64,000 nt of DNA from Diplosphaera chodatii (Eukaryota; Chlorophyta; Trebouxiophyceae; Prasiolales; Stichococcaceae): positions 930,001 through 994,000 of the forward strand of contig JAALGY010000017.1 of assembly GCA_032358165.1 (NCBI GenBank). The letters run 5' to 3'. A program made the position numbers and the translations under genes. Positions 12,410-24,106 of this stretch are shown piece by piece. The notes under the pieces were generated by a model that did not search any database, was not told where the DNA came from, and saw only the letters and a program-made list of their open reading frames with translations. Each line of letters begins with the position of its first letter. Position 1 is the stretch's first letter.

Positions 12410-13946
12410 TCATGCCGGACGGTCTGCGCGCGGCGCTGCATGCTCCACCCGCAGAATGAGGTTATCATAGCCGAAGCCGTTGAGCTTCACAATCGCCTTG
12501 TTGGCGTCATCCCTATGAGACCACAGCAAGCAAGGCATGATCGTAACTGCACACTCCCATGGATCGTGTCATGTAGAACTACATGCCGACGGCAGTATCA
12601 CTAGCAGAGGCATAGTACCTGTATACGAAGTTGACGAATGCAAAGCCCCGCGACTCGCCCGTCTCACGGTCGTATGCAATGTATATCCGCGAGATGGGGC
12701 CAAAGGCGCTGAACAGTTCCTGCAGATGGAATGGTGTGACACTTGAGCACGAGCTTCTCTGTCATCACTGCCTCCACACTTCTGTTGACATGAACAACAC
12801 ACATACGACACACGACCCCCGGAAGTGCCTACCCGCAGGTCTTCCTCGCGTGTGTCTTCTGACAAATTAGTGACCCGCACGCTGTTCTCCTCCCGCTTGT
12901 GCATGGAGTCGCCCATCGTGGCGCCGCCGCCCGCTGCCCGCGCCCTGCACACACGCAGAGCAGCTGCTGTCACGCAGCGCGCGACGTCCGGTCCAGGGGC
13001 AGTGGTTGGATGACAAGGCATGCTCGGATGCAGATGGAAGCTGCAGGCCCCACATGCTGTCTGCAGGACTGGGTTCACATGCATGCATGCTGGGCTGCGG
13101 GTGCTGCTGGGCAGGGGGCACAAAAGCCGCACCGCACGGAGGGGGGTACGTAGCCGCCCTTCGCGCCAGCCTGTGGCAGGGCGGCGCCGCCGGCGCCGTC
13201 CTCCTCGGGCGGCTTCTCGCCCAGGGGGCCCAGCCCCCGCGCCGCCGCCAGCTGCCGCTCCATCCGCCGCCGGTACAGCATGTCCTTCAGGCTACAGTGC
13301 ACAGGGAGAGGGCAGTCCACGGGCGTCCGACCACGCAGCAGTGCCTTTGACAGACATATGCCGGTGCTCCTTGTTGCTACTGAGGCAGCAAGTCGATGAG
13401 GGTGCGCAAAGCTTGAGGCAACGGTGTTTACGCATAGTGGCTTGATGGCAGCACAGCCAGCTCACAGCAGCCAGAGGCAACTCCATCTGCAGTGCCCCCT
13501 CACACAAGCTGCACACGTGGACTGATCGCGCTGCTGAATGGTGCAAATGCACACCTGGTGCCGACTGCTGACTTGTCACCCATCGCGAGGGCGGTGGCGA
13601 CATCCACCGCTGTCTTCTTCTCCTCTTGGGTGCTCTTCTGCAGCCGCACACGCTCGAAGGGGATGTCCTCCACAGCGCGCACTGTCACCGAGTCGTTGTC
13701 CGACTCCTTGAGAGCGTTGCCGAAGCGATCCCACTTCCGTCGCTCCAGCTGTGACTTGTACACGCGCTTCTCAATGTTGGAGGTCTTGATGCGCGTGGTG
13801 ACCTTCACGACCTCGCCCTTGTCGTTCTTTTTGTATTCAACCACTGTCTTGACGCCCTTGGCGTCAGGTCCTGTCACTGAGCCCACTGGGATCTCGCGTT
13901 CCTCGTCATCATCGAGCGTGTCGGCCCACCTGATCTTGGACGCCAT
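12410..13946 (-). CDS. EIF3G: Translation initiation factor eIF3 subunit G
   Basis: Cytoplasmic RNA-binding subunit of eIF3, acting in scanning and re-initiation. Five exons (13946-13555, 13291-13133, 12944-12833, 12719-12619, 12512-12410) agree in phase and encode 288 residues from ATG to TGA. The N-terminus MASKIRWADTLDDDEE and the following ERRKWDRFG block are typical of eIF3g. The C-terminal RRM spans about residues 205-283, with RNP2 VRVTNLS and RNP1 RGFAFVNF. Missing: the CCHC zinc knuckle usually found before the KDxL segment; here SAVGT joins directly to SLKDML and no phase-consistent exon between them encodes it. The start is the ATG at 13946, since the frame upstream has only TTG. 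Confidence 0.93.
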
Positions 13947-14597
13947 GCTGGGCAAGATGTGACGACCAAGTGATCAGCAGGCTTGCTTGCAGATGTCAGA
14001 ATGCTTGCAGTCTTGGGGAACCGTATACTTTGCTAGTCCAATGCAAGACTGCAGCGCCGCTCCTATCCTGTTGCGAGACAGCCCCAAGAAGCGAAGGGAT
14101 GTGGAACTGCAAGAGACAAGCTTCACACGCCAACGGCTGCACTGCCCACTGCTTTGGCCAAGTCCAGCACTGGCTCGGCGGCCGGGTTTAGTGGGGCCAT
14201 CCGCTGCAGGGCAGGTCGACGGCACGCAAACCTTCCTGCTTCCTGGGTGGGCAGCTGGTCAGCACCCACATGCTGGGTATGTGCGTCCTCAACAAATGTT
14301 ACATATAGAGCCTCAACTTGCAATGTTGCCCTATGGCCTGTAATGCTGAATCACATGGACGTTCACACATGTTGCAGGTGACTGTGCGCAATCAATACGA
14401 GAAGCATGTTGCGCGTCGCTGATGCGGGGTTGCCAAACATCACCTCTGCACAATTGCAAGCTAGGGCTATATCGAGCTGTATCGAGCTGTTTTACCCGTT
14501 TAAGTACGTGGGTTTGGCACGGCTGCTGAGTGCTACAGCGTGCTGGAGCGTTAGTCGCACATCAGGGAACGCGTCACCAGAGTCTTAGCCTGCCAGG
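13947..14597. other. Divergent intergenic region (eIF3g / CSB promoters)
   Basis: About 650 bp between two start codons that point away from each other. No coding exon was recognised, so it should hold both promoters. No specific element could be assigned. Confidence 0.5.
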
Positions 14598-17500
14598 ATG
14601 GCTCTGGTGGATCAGCACGGTGCGGGCATCAGCGATGCACGCGATGACGACATTGCCGACTTTGGCGTGACCGCTATAGATGCCGAGGATGTGGAGCAGG
14701 ATGTGTTGGCCCGGGTAAGCACTCACAGCATGGTACCGCACAGCAGCTGAGCTCGTGCTGATTGTCGTCTTCCAGTTGTTTTGAGCTATGAATGCAAGGT
14801 ATGCAGATGGATCAAAGCTAGTGTGAAGCACAGGCGTGCAGGTTTTGTAGCGTGTGGCGTGTCTCCCCGCAGGCAGCGCATGCGACGGCGCAGCCACAGA
14901 CCAGCGAGTCCGAGGAGGCTGGTGAAGGTACGGCAGCAATGAAACCAGACGAACATTGTAGCCGATCAATACGGCGCCTCATGGCGCAGGGGCTGCTGCT
15001 GCTGCATGGACTTGTGTACACCTCCACAGCACGCACAGCATGCATAGCGTGCAGCGCCTCAAACATGTGCTGGTGAATCATGAACAGGCGAGCAGCAGGT
15101 GGCAGGCCCGCGGGCGGAGCTGCAGGCGGTGGAACACGAGATGGCGGCCGTCGAGGACATACTGCAGCGGCTCAATGAGGCGAGCAGCGCAGCGCCGGCC
15201 CAGGGTGACGAGGATGCCTGGAGCGAGGACGAGGACGCGGCACCGCCTCGACCGCCGACAGCACAGCCGGCAGCTGCAGCCGACGAGGCAGCAGGGCCCA
15301 GCGGCGAGGCGTCCGAGGGCTCAGTGGGCGCAGGTGACGGTGGCGGAGGTGGGAGCGCTGGCGAGCTGCAGCGCGTGGTCATGTCGAAGCGGCTGGCAGG
15401 CCTGCAGAGCCGGCAGCGCGAGCTGGAGGTACCGCACTTCGAGACCTGACTGCACTTAAGGTGTGCTGAGGTTTTTGCCTGGCCTCACCTAGTCAGGCGG
15501 GGTCACTTCATTTGCTTGCCCTGCGCAGGCAGTAGTGCAGCGGGAGGAGGAAGCTGCTGCAGCAGGCGGCGCTGCAGCTGCAGGCGAGGAGGGAGAGCCA
15601 GCTTCGGCAGCTGCACCTGTATCAGCAGCTCCAAAGGCAGGTCGGCTGGTCGAGGACGATGTCTTTGCATCGGCAGCAGGTAGGCGGCCCGCCCGGGGCC
15701 ATGACACTGCAGCACGCGGCGGCAGCGGCGGCCTGGTCGAGACAGAGCGCGACCGCCTGATCCGCACGGTGAGCAGTCATCGCTTGGGAGGCATCCAGTG
15801 ACATGCTCTGGATGTACAGTTTGTGAATACTTGTCGTCCTGTCAAAGCAAATGGAAAGCTTGCATTGGTCTAAATCCCGGCTGCAGGGCGTCATTACGCC
15901 GTTTGATCGGCTCGACGGCTTTGAGCGCACCATTGAGCGCGCTGCACGGCCCAGCACCACCCGCCCCGGCCCCGCAGGTACGTTCACGTCAGTTGGCAGG
16001 ACGCATCTAGTTGGCGAGCTGGGCGTGGGCTCGTGGAGAGCGATGCCGGCATTGGCTGTGATGGCCGGCAGCCTAGCTGGGTTGCTGTGGCGACGCAGGG
16101 CGCCCAGTGGACCCGGACTTTGCCGTTGTTGCGCAGCGCACCCGCGAAGAGCACGAGGCCCGCCCCCGGTCCAAGCTCGTGGACCCAGCCGACCTGCCGC
16201 AACGGTTGGTTAGGGGTGCAGAGATCAGAGCCTACCTGACATGTAGGCCCTCTGCCGCTTAGTGCTCTGCAGGACAAGCGTCTCCGGCAGTGCTCCGGGA
16301 CATGGCTGCCAGATGTGTGATGCTCATCATGAGCTGGCATCTGACGGCGTCTTGCAGGGAGCGGGGTGCGCGGCGCATGGACGAGGCCTTCTGGCGGGCG
16401 TCGGCATCAGGACACAAGTGCAACGTCAAGAAGAAGCGGCGGGCGAGCACCCTGCCGCGTGGTGCGGCCCGCAAGCGGCTGCGCAAGGCGGGCGCTGCTG
16501 CCAGGTGCCATCCAGATATTGTCAGGTTCCATCACGGAGGGCGAAGTCGGGAGCATTCGGTTATTGCAGTGCACCGCAGCTGGTCACCATTGAAAGCTGT
16601 CATTTGGCAGTAGGTTCAGCTGGTTGTGTGTTCTGCTTTGTGTAGGCATGATGATGTCGGCGGCAGCGGCAGCGAGTCCGAGGCCGCCTCGGATGAGGAA
16701 GCCGAAGATGTGGAGGTGGCGGATGAGGAGGACTATGCTGACCTGACAGGTGCCCATCCTGCTTGATTCCTGTGCATGATAGCTATGCGTTGCAAGCCAT
16801 TGCTCACCTGCTGTGCACAGCCGCTCTCTCATGCAAGCAGACCCACAACATTACTGGTGATGTCCTTGCAGGTGAGTATGATGATGCAGACCCAGTGGCT
16901 TACGACAACCGGATGCAGGCGTACCAAGACTCGCACTCGACGCTCGCAATCTCTGATGAGTCCGAGGACGTGGTCTTCGAGGGCGGCTTCCGGGTGCCCG
17001 CTGCCATCTACAACCGGCTCTTCGACTACCAGAAGACAGGTATGTAAATGAAGTACCAACTGACATGATTCTTGTGTACTAGTGGTCTACATAAGCGCAA
17101 GCTGTATCTTGCAGCTATTGGTGAGAAATCACACTACACGAGTCGCGCAATGTTTCCTACCCTGTCATCCTTCAGATTTGTCACTCTCAACAACTGCACC
17201 TGCTACCCGCTGTATAGCAGAGGAACCAGGCGGGTGTCACATTGCCCTGCGGCCTGCAGGGGTGAAATGGCTCTGGGAGCTGCACACACAGCGAGCGGGT
17301 GGCATCATCGGCGACGAGATGGGGCTGGGCAAGACCATCCAGCTGGCGGCGTTCCTGGCGGGCCTCCACCGAGGCGGCCGCTTCCGCCCCTCCCTCGTCG
17401 TGTGCCCCGCCACCGTGCTGCGCCAGGTGCCACTGCAGCTGGGTTTGGCCTGCGCTTGTGTGTACGGCTCACAGCTGGTCCTCCCAGCGGCTTCAGGGGT

Positions 17501-20500
17501 ACCGTCGGGCGAGTACAAGCTGTGCGTGATGGCGCAGTCAGCAGCCAGCTGTGACCATCAGTGAACTATGTTGATTAAACGCAAGTCCACCTGGCCATGT
17601 GGCATGTCCACTGTTTTCAAAGCTTCAACTGCGACACTGCAGTGGCTGCGGGAGCTGCGGGCGTGGTATCCACCCTTCCGCGTTGTCATCCTGCACGACT
17701 CAGCACGCTCCCAGCTCAGCGCCCGACCCTCACGCAAGTGCGCATGCTTCACGCCCGCTGCTGCTGCTGCCGCGTATGCAAGTATGACTGTCACTGTTGT
17801 GACGTGTTGCCATGACAGCCGGGTGGTGCTGTGGCGCCATGTTGAAGCTGGTATGGCATCGTCTTAAAGGTGGTGTGCGGACTCCAGGGACCTCATACAG
17901 GAGGTGGTCAACAGCGAGACAGGCATCCTGATCACCACATACGAGCACCTACGCCGGCAGCATGCAGACCTGCTAGATGTCAGGTACAATCACAGGCAGC
18001 TTCACAAGTGTTGGTCCTGTGCTGATGTTCATATGCTGAGAGCTATGCTGAGCAGGTCGTGCAGACAAGCCTAACGTATGTGGCTCTCTTGTCACAGATG
18101 GGGGTATGCTGTTTTGGACGAGGGACACCGCATCCGCAACCCAGATGCCGATGTCACGCTTATGGCTAAGCAACTGCAGACAGTGCACAGGTGCACATGT
18201 GTTGCTCAAGTGGCCATATGCATGGACGTATCCCGACACATCAATGCAACTCCCATCACCACCACAGATCAGGAGTTGAGGAGGACCTTTCTTCTGCAGG
18301 ATCATCATGACGGGCACGCCTGTGCAGAACCGGCTGCCAGAGCTTTGGTCGCTGTTTGACTTCGTGTTCCCCGGCAAGCTGGGCACCCTGCCTGTGTTTC
18401 AGACCCAGTTCGCAGTGCCGATCCAGATTGGCGGCTACGCCACTGCCTCCTCCATCCAGGTGCTGCTGAGAAACACTACGGTACCTTCTCATTGGGTGAT
18501 GGCAGCACTGACAGTGTACAGAGACATGGTGGTGGTGGAGGTGAGCGGGTGCAGAAGCATGTTTCTGCCGTGTGTGACTGCTGATCCGTGCCAAGGGTTG
18601 CAGGTGTCCACTGCATACAAGTGCGCTGTGGTGCTGCGGGACCTGATCTCGCCCTACCTGCTGCGGCGGCGCAAGGTGGACATCGAGGCCGATCTGCCCG
18701 AGAAGACAGAGCAGGTACCTGAGTAGCATGAAGGCTGTGTCTGCTGTGTTGACCGTGCCTGACGTTGTGCAATTGGGCAACCCAAATCAGCGATCATGCA
18801 GGCCTGTGGGTGCTTGACTAGGATGGAAGTTGCTGAAAGTCCTGCACTGCACCTGCACCTGCACCTGATGTTGAAGGCATGATGTGCTGCAGGTCCTGTT
18901 CTGCCGGCTGTCCACTGAGCAGCGCGAGCTGTACAGGGCATACCTGGCATCAAAGGACGTGGAAGCCATTCTGGCGGGCGACCGCAACGCGCTGGCCGGC
19001 ATCGATGTCCTGCGCAAGATCTGCAACCACCCCGACCTGCTGCAGGTTCGACATGTCTGTATGTCTGGTCTCACCTTGCAACGCGCCTTGTATGGTATTT
19101 AAACCTGCTGCCGGGCTGGATCGTCTGCGCTGTTGGCTGAGGATCCATTACACTGCTGCAACGAGAAATGCATATTGTGCGTTTGTTGCAGCGGACCACC
19201 TGGGAGAACTCGGACAGCTATGGCGCCGCCGAGCGATCAGGGAAGCTACAGGTCGTCACAAAGGTGTGTGGGCATCAGACAGCTTGACTGCTGCGCCACC
19301 ACGTGCTACGCTACTGAGTAGCATGCTGCGCTGGTCAGCCATGTTCCCCTGTTCCCGCTTGAGTGCTGCATTGTGGTGCATAGGTGCTGCGGGCTTGGCA
19401 CTCGCAGGGCCACCGGGCCCTGGTGTTCACTCAGACGCAGCAGATGCTGGACATCGTGGAGAAGGCTGTTGCTGCCGAAGGTCAGCACCATTTCAGGGTT
19501 CAGGCGGCAATTGCATTCTCGGCAGCAACCTAGGATGTGACCACAAGGGTGCAGAACTGCATCGGCTGAGCATCACCAGCTCGCGGCAGCAAGCAGGGAC
19601 ACCGGCAACTGGCATCTCCACAGGTGTGAACACCTCGTGTATGAATGTAATTGTTTCTTATGCGCAGGGTACAAGTACCACCGCATGGACGGGTCCACGG
19701 CGGTGGCCAGCCGGATGCGGCTGATGGACGACTTCAACGAGTCGCCCCGCACCTTCGTGTTCCTGCTGACCACCAAAGTGGGCGGCATCGGCGTCAACCT
19801 CACCGGCGCCAACAGGTGCCGTTTTGTGGTCCCCCTGCCTCTTTTGACCGCAGCACCGACAATATGGGCTGCCTGCCGCGCGGCTCTGTAGGCACCCGAC
19901 TGCAGCACTGCTGGAAGACGATCAAGGAGGACTGCTGCATTCCCAGCCCCAAACTGGTTGACTTCAGTCCAGACTCACACTGGGTCAGCCACGACTGCTC
20001 TGTGTCGATAGAGTGCTTGCTGAATAGCCTGCTGCGACTACAGGGTGCTGATCGTCGACCCGGACTGGAACCCCGCGACGGACATGCAGGCGCGGGAGCG
20101 GGCGTGGCGCATCGGGCAGCGCCGCCCCGTGACGGTGTACCGCCTCATCACCAGCGGCACGATCGAGGAGAAGGTGTACCATCGCCAGATCTACAAGCAG
20201 TTCCTCACCAACAAGGTGTGCAGGGTCGCCTGACTTCTTGGCCTGCAACAGTCTCCCCCACCTATTTACCCTGTCTGTGTGTGTTTGCTGTCGCTGGTGT
20301 TCATGGTCCTGATAGCCGTTTTATCTGCATCAGTGCATCAAGGGTGAGGCTGTCCTCGCTCGCTGCTGAGCCGCATTGCATCCGGATGGCCTCGCAGGTG
20401 CTGCAGGACCCCCGGCAGCGGCGCTTCTTCAAGGCTAAGGACATGTCGGACCTATTCACCCTGGGCTCCGAGTATGCGGCCATGACCGAGACGTCCGCCA

Positions 20501-22881
20501 TCTTTGCAGGTGCATCGTTACTTGATGTTCACACAGGGCAACAATTCGAGAGCAGGGCATGGTCCTGCATGCAGGATGCAAGCTGAACGTTGTAATGCGC
20601 GTCTGCTGCCCATGCTGTGCAGGGCTCAATGGCGATGTGGTGCCGGAAGCGCACGGCGGCACCCCAGCCACGGTACAGCCCGAGGCAGCTGCAGGCAGGC
20701 CGCAGGCGAATGGAGCGGCAGAGGACAGCGCCACAGATGCATGGGGAAGCCCGGCGGCGTCAGAGTCGGCAGCAGCCATTGGCGACGACGATGCTGGCGA
20801 CGGAGATCAGCAGGCAGCGGGCAGCGCACCAGGCAGCAGCGCCGGCGGCCACAGCAACCGCCAGGGCCGCAGGGCTCGGGCAGCGGCGTTCAGGGCCTCC
20901 AAGGCGCCGCCGCCGACACCGCCAGACAGCGACGCCCAGCTCCGGGGACCAGAGCCGGCAGCAGCGGAAGCAGGTGCTATCTGTGTATAATTGCCCATAC
21001 ATGCTTTTGTGCCCCACAGCGCGGGCTGATGCTGTCAGCCACATCGGGACTTCCGATGTCATTCAGTAGCATGTGTGACACTCCTCGCCGTCTGCAGGCG
21101 CTGCCAGTGGCGAGGGGCATGATGATGCGCGCATCCTGCGGGAGCTGTTCGACGGCACCGGCATCATGGGCGCCCTGGACCACAACAAGATCGAGGTACA
21201 TGGTCAGTGGTTGATGATGCCATAACACCATCAAGGCTGCGTCGCGGTACCAGGCGATCGATCATGTGTCTGGACTGGTGGGTTGTTTCGGAAGTGAGGG
21301 TGTCCCAAACATTGCGGTCGTCAGAGTCCCAGATGACTATTTGTAGCAAGACAGGCACTGACATGCAATCCTCGTCTAGGCCTTCATCTGCCTGAAGCAA
21401 GGCACTTATCTTGCACACATAGAGATGCAGGGAGGCTCGCACCTGAGGAGGACTTGAAGCCGTGTTTGCTTTGTTGCATGCAGGGCGCTAACGAGCCGGG
21501 CACTCGGGCTGCAGAGGTCGAGGCATCCCGCATCGCCAAGCGCGCCGCTGAAGCGCTGCGCCAGTCACGGGCAGCGGTCCAGGTGCAGTGATGTCATTTT
21601 CATCGACTTTGACGACAGCAATTGTGCCCGTCAGCATGCTGCTGCCCTGGTCAGAGTAGAATCACACCCGTACTACATGATGTTGTGGGACACCGTCTCG
21701 ATGTGCGTTGCTCTGTGATGGCACCCAATCTGCACCACTGCAGCGATCAGCTGTCAACGAGCCGACTTGGACCGGCCACAGCGGAGCTGCCGGTGCGCCA
21801 GTCGCAGCAGCGTTGCCACGGCCTCGCTTTGGCGCAGCAGCCAACCCAGCCATCCGGCGACACCTTGCATCACCAGGGCACCGGCAGTCTGCAGGCGGCA
21901 GCAGCCGGCGGCGCTGGCGGCAACTCAGATGCCGGCGGCAGGGACTCTCCCGGCGGAGGCAGCGCCGGACGGCAGCACTTTGGCGGCACCGGCGTTGCAG
22001 GCTACTCAGGTGCATGCTCCTAGCAGCTGACCCCACGGGTTTCACGTCGCACCGGTTACGCTTGCTGCCTGCTGCACGATTGTCCTTCTCATTCGTTGTG
22101 AGGGTGGTGGCCATGATGCCACGCTCTGCAGGCAGATGTTCCAGCATCCGTAGGGATAGTGGCATGTGGTATCACACATGTGGTGTAGGGTTGGGGGAGT
22201 TCAGGGACTAGGGTTTATCTTCTGGTGTGCAACCAACAGGCGGGACTGCACTGCGGTCGGCGGACCTCTTGGCACAGCTACGGTCGCGCAACGCCTCGGC
22301 AGCCGCCGCGGGGCTATCCGAGGCGCACGGCGACACAGACGACGCTGAGCAGGTGACACTGCACAGAGTGGGACTCCGCAGCTGCAAGCACAACATGCTG
22401 CCACCCTTTATGTGCCTGTCTCCATGCCAAAGAGCCGAGGACTGCGTGAGATCTCCAGCAGCGAGCGGCGTAGGGTGCTTTGACGTGTAAGGTGTGCTGG
22501 TCGTATTCCACACAGGTACGGGAGGCCCAGGACCTGACGCAGGGAATATGCGACTTCCTGGAGGCGAGGGGCGGCTCGGCGCCGACGCCCGACCTGATAT
22601 CACACTTTGGCGCCACTGTGTCGGCGGCCCGCATGGCACTCTTCCGGCAGCTGCTGAAGCAGGTGCTGCGCCAGAACCTCAGCACCGTACACCGAAACGC
22701 TAGATGAGGAACTCATGCTGCATACAGCGCGCTGTGCCAGCGTGTGCTGTCAATGCAGGCGTGCTCTGGGCCGCTGCAGCCTGCTGACGGCGCCGTTGGC
22801 ATGCCGCAGGTGTCGAGCTTGAAGCGCGTCAGCGGCGCCAAGGCGTGGGTCCTGGACGACGCATACCGAACGCAGCAGTAG
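14598..22881 (+). CDS. ERCC6: CSB/ERCC6/CHR8 SNF2-family ATPase of transcription-coupled repair
   Basis: DNA translocase that recognises stalled RNA polymerase II and starts transcription-coupled repair. 28 exons: 14598-14714, 14873-14927, 15106-15428, 15529-15768, 15887-15977, 16108-16204, 16358-16504, 16646-16749, 16872-17039, 17260-17426, 17643-17737, 17888-17983, 18098-18190, 18300-18459, 18604-18714, 18893-19045, 19192-19263, 19384-19480, 19668-19815, 20044-20215, 20398-20509, 20623-20973, 21098-21195, 21484-21582, 21744-22009, 22240-22352, 22516-22662, 22810-22881; about 1,320 residues. Seen: acidic N-terminus, Walker [10 protein letters not shown], motif [31 protein letters not shown], motif [13 protein letters not shown], motif VI RAWRIGQ, the PTWTGHSG segment and a C-terminal winged-helix-like end. 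All junctions agree except exon 21744-22009, which is one base out of frame internally. Confidence 0.95.
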
Positions 22882-24106
22882 TCTACTTCAGTTTCCAACA
22901 CTACGCGTTTGCGACGCACAGTCAGAGTTGTAGCTGTATCAATGCAGGCTGGTATTTCAGGTCATGGTGCGAATAGAGCGCCGGGCTATATTCTTTTGGA
23001 TGGCAGCTGTGAAGTGGTTGGTTTCAGTGGGTCAGAGCGCCCGTTCTCAGAGAAGCGTTTTCGTTGTGCAATGGTGTAAGTACGTGCAACAACTAGATGT
23101 ACATGCTCATCGACCGCAGCCAGTTGTCTGGCAGGCTGGGTGCAGCTTATGATCCTTGGAGACCTCGAAGCACGTGCATGACGTCAGGTCCGGGACCAAG
23201 GGGAGGTATTTTACTCCCCTTGTCCGGGACGGTTGGCATCCTTGCGGACAGACCCCAAGTGACACACAGATATCATCCATAGGTAGAGGAGTTCTCAGAA
23301 CGAGCTCGGCCGTGCGCCCCGCGTTCATTGTGTTGCTCAAGTGTTCGCTGCAAATTGGTGCATGCGTTACAACCGTACAGTTTGCAGCATACGGTAGTCA
23401 ACTTCGTGTTGCGAATTGGGTGCTTCACGTTCCTGCACTGCCTCTTATCCATGCTTGACCTTGATCTTGAAACGGGTTGAACTATCGGTTGCGATGTATG
23501 CACAAATCAGCATCTGGAATTGCACTTCGGGTGAGCAACCATGTGCAAGTCGTCACTAGATGTTCACAGACCAACAACATTACATATCGCGACTTTTGCA
23601 TCAGGTATGGCCTTTGGGATGGAACGCTGGTGAAAGTCGAGCCCATTGTATTTCGAAGCACATCATCTGTCGCCGCAGCACACATTGCCGTATGTCAGCA
23701 TCAGGTATCAGCATAAGCAGTCAGTTGATGCACCGAGGCGCTGGCTGGTAGCAGTGCGCCTGGTGTGGCCGATGGTTGGATCAGCGGGCAGCTCATCATC
23801 AGCCATGCCGCTGATCACAGGATGCAGTACACCGCGAGGACGCACGCTCGGAGCCTGCAGCAGTGTGGGATCGCTGTCACGTTCAGCAGCAGCAACACAT
23901 GGTAGGCAGTGGCCGTGAAGGCACAGGCAGATTCAGTAACCGCAGAAGGGTCGACGCTTTGGGGGCTGGCTGGCGCATGCTGCGGCAGTGTAACATTGAG
24001 CAGCACAAGCCATTACAGCCAACTTGGGTGGACACGGGATCACTGCTGGTCACCTGTCAATTACGGCATGGGACCAGGTCGACATTGCAGCAGACATGGC
24101 TTCAGG
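22882..24106. other. Intergenic, no gene seen
   Basis: About 1.2 kb between two plus-strand genes. AT-richer than its neighbours. Short frames exist on both strands but none has agreeing splice sites. Confidence 0.5.

Noticed and set aside
13947..13955. Earlier start for eIF3g
   Set aside because: The upstream codon in frame is TTG; the ATG at 13946 gives the normal MASK-type start.
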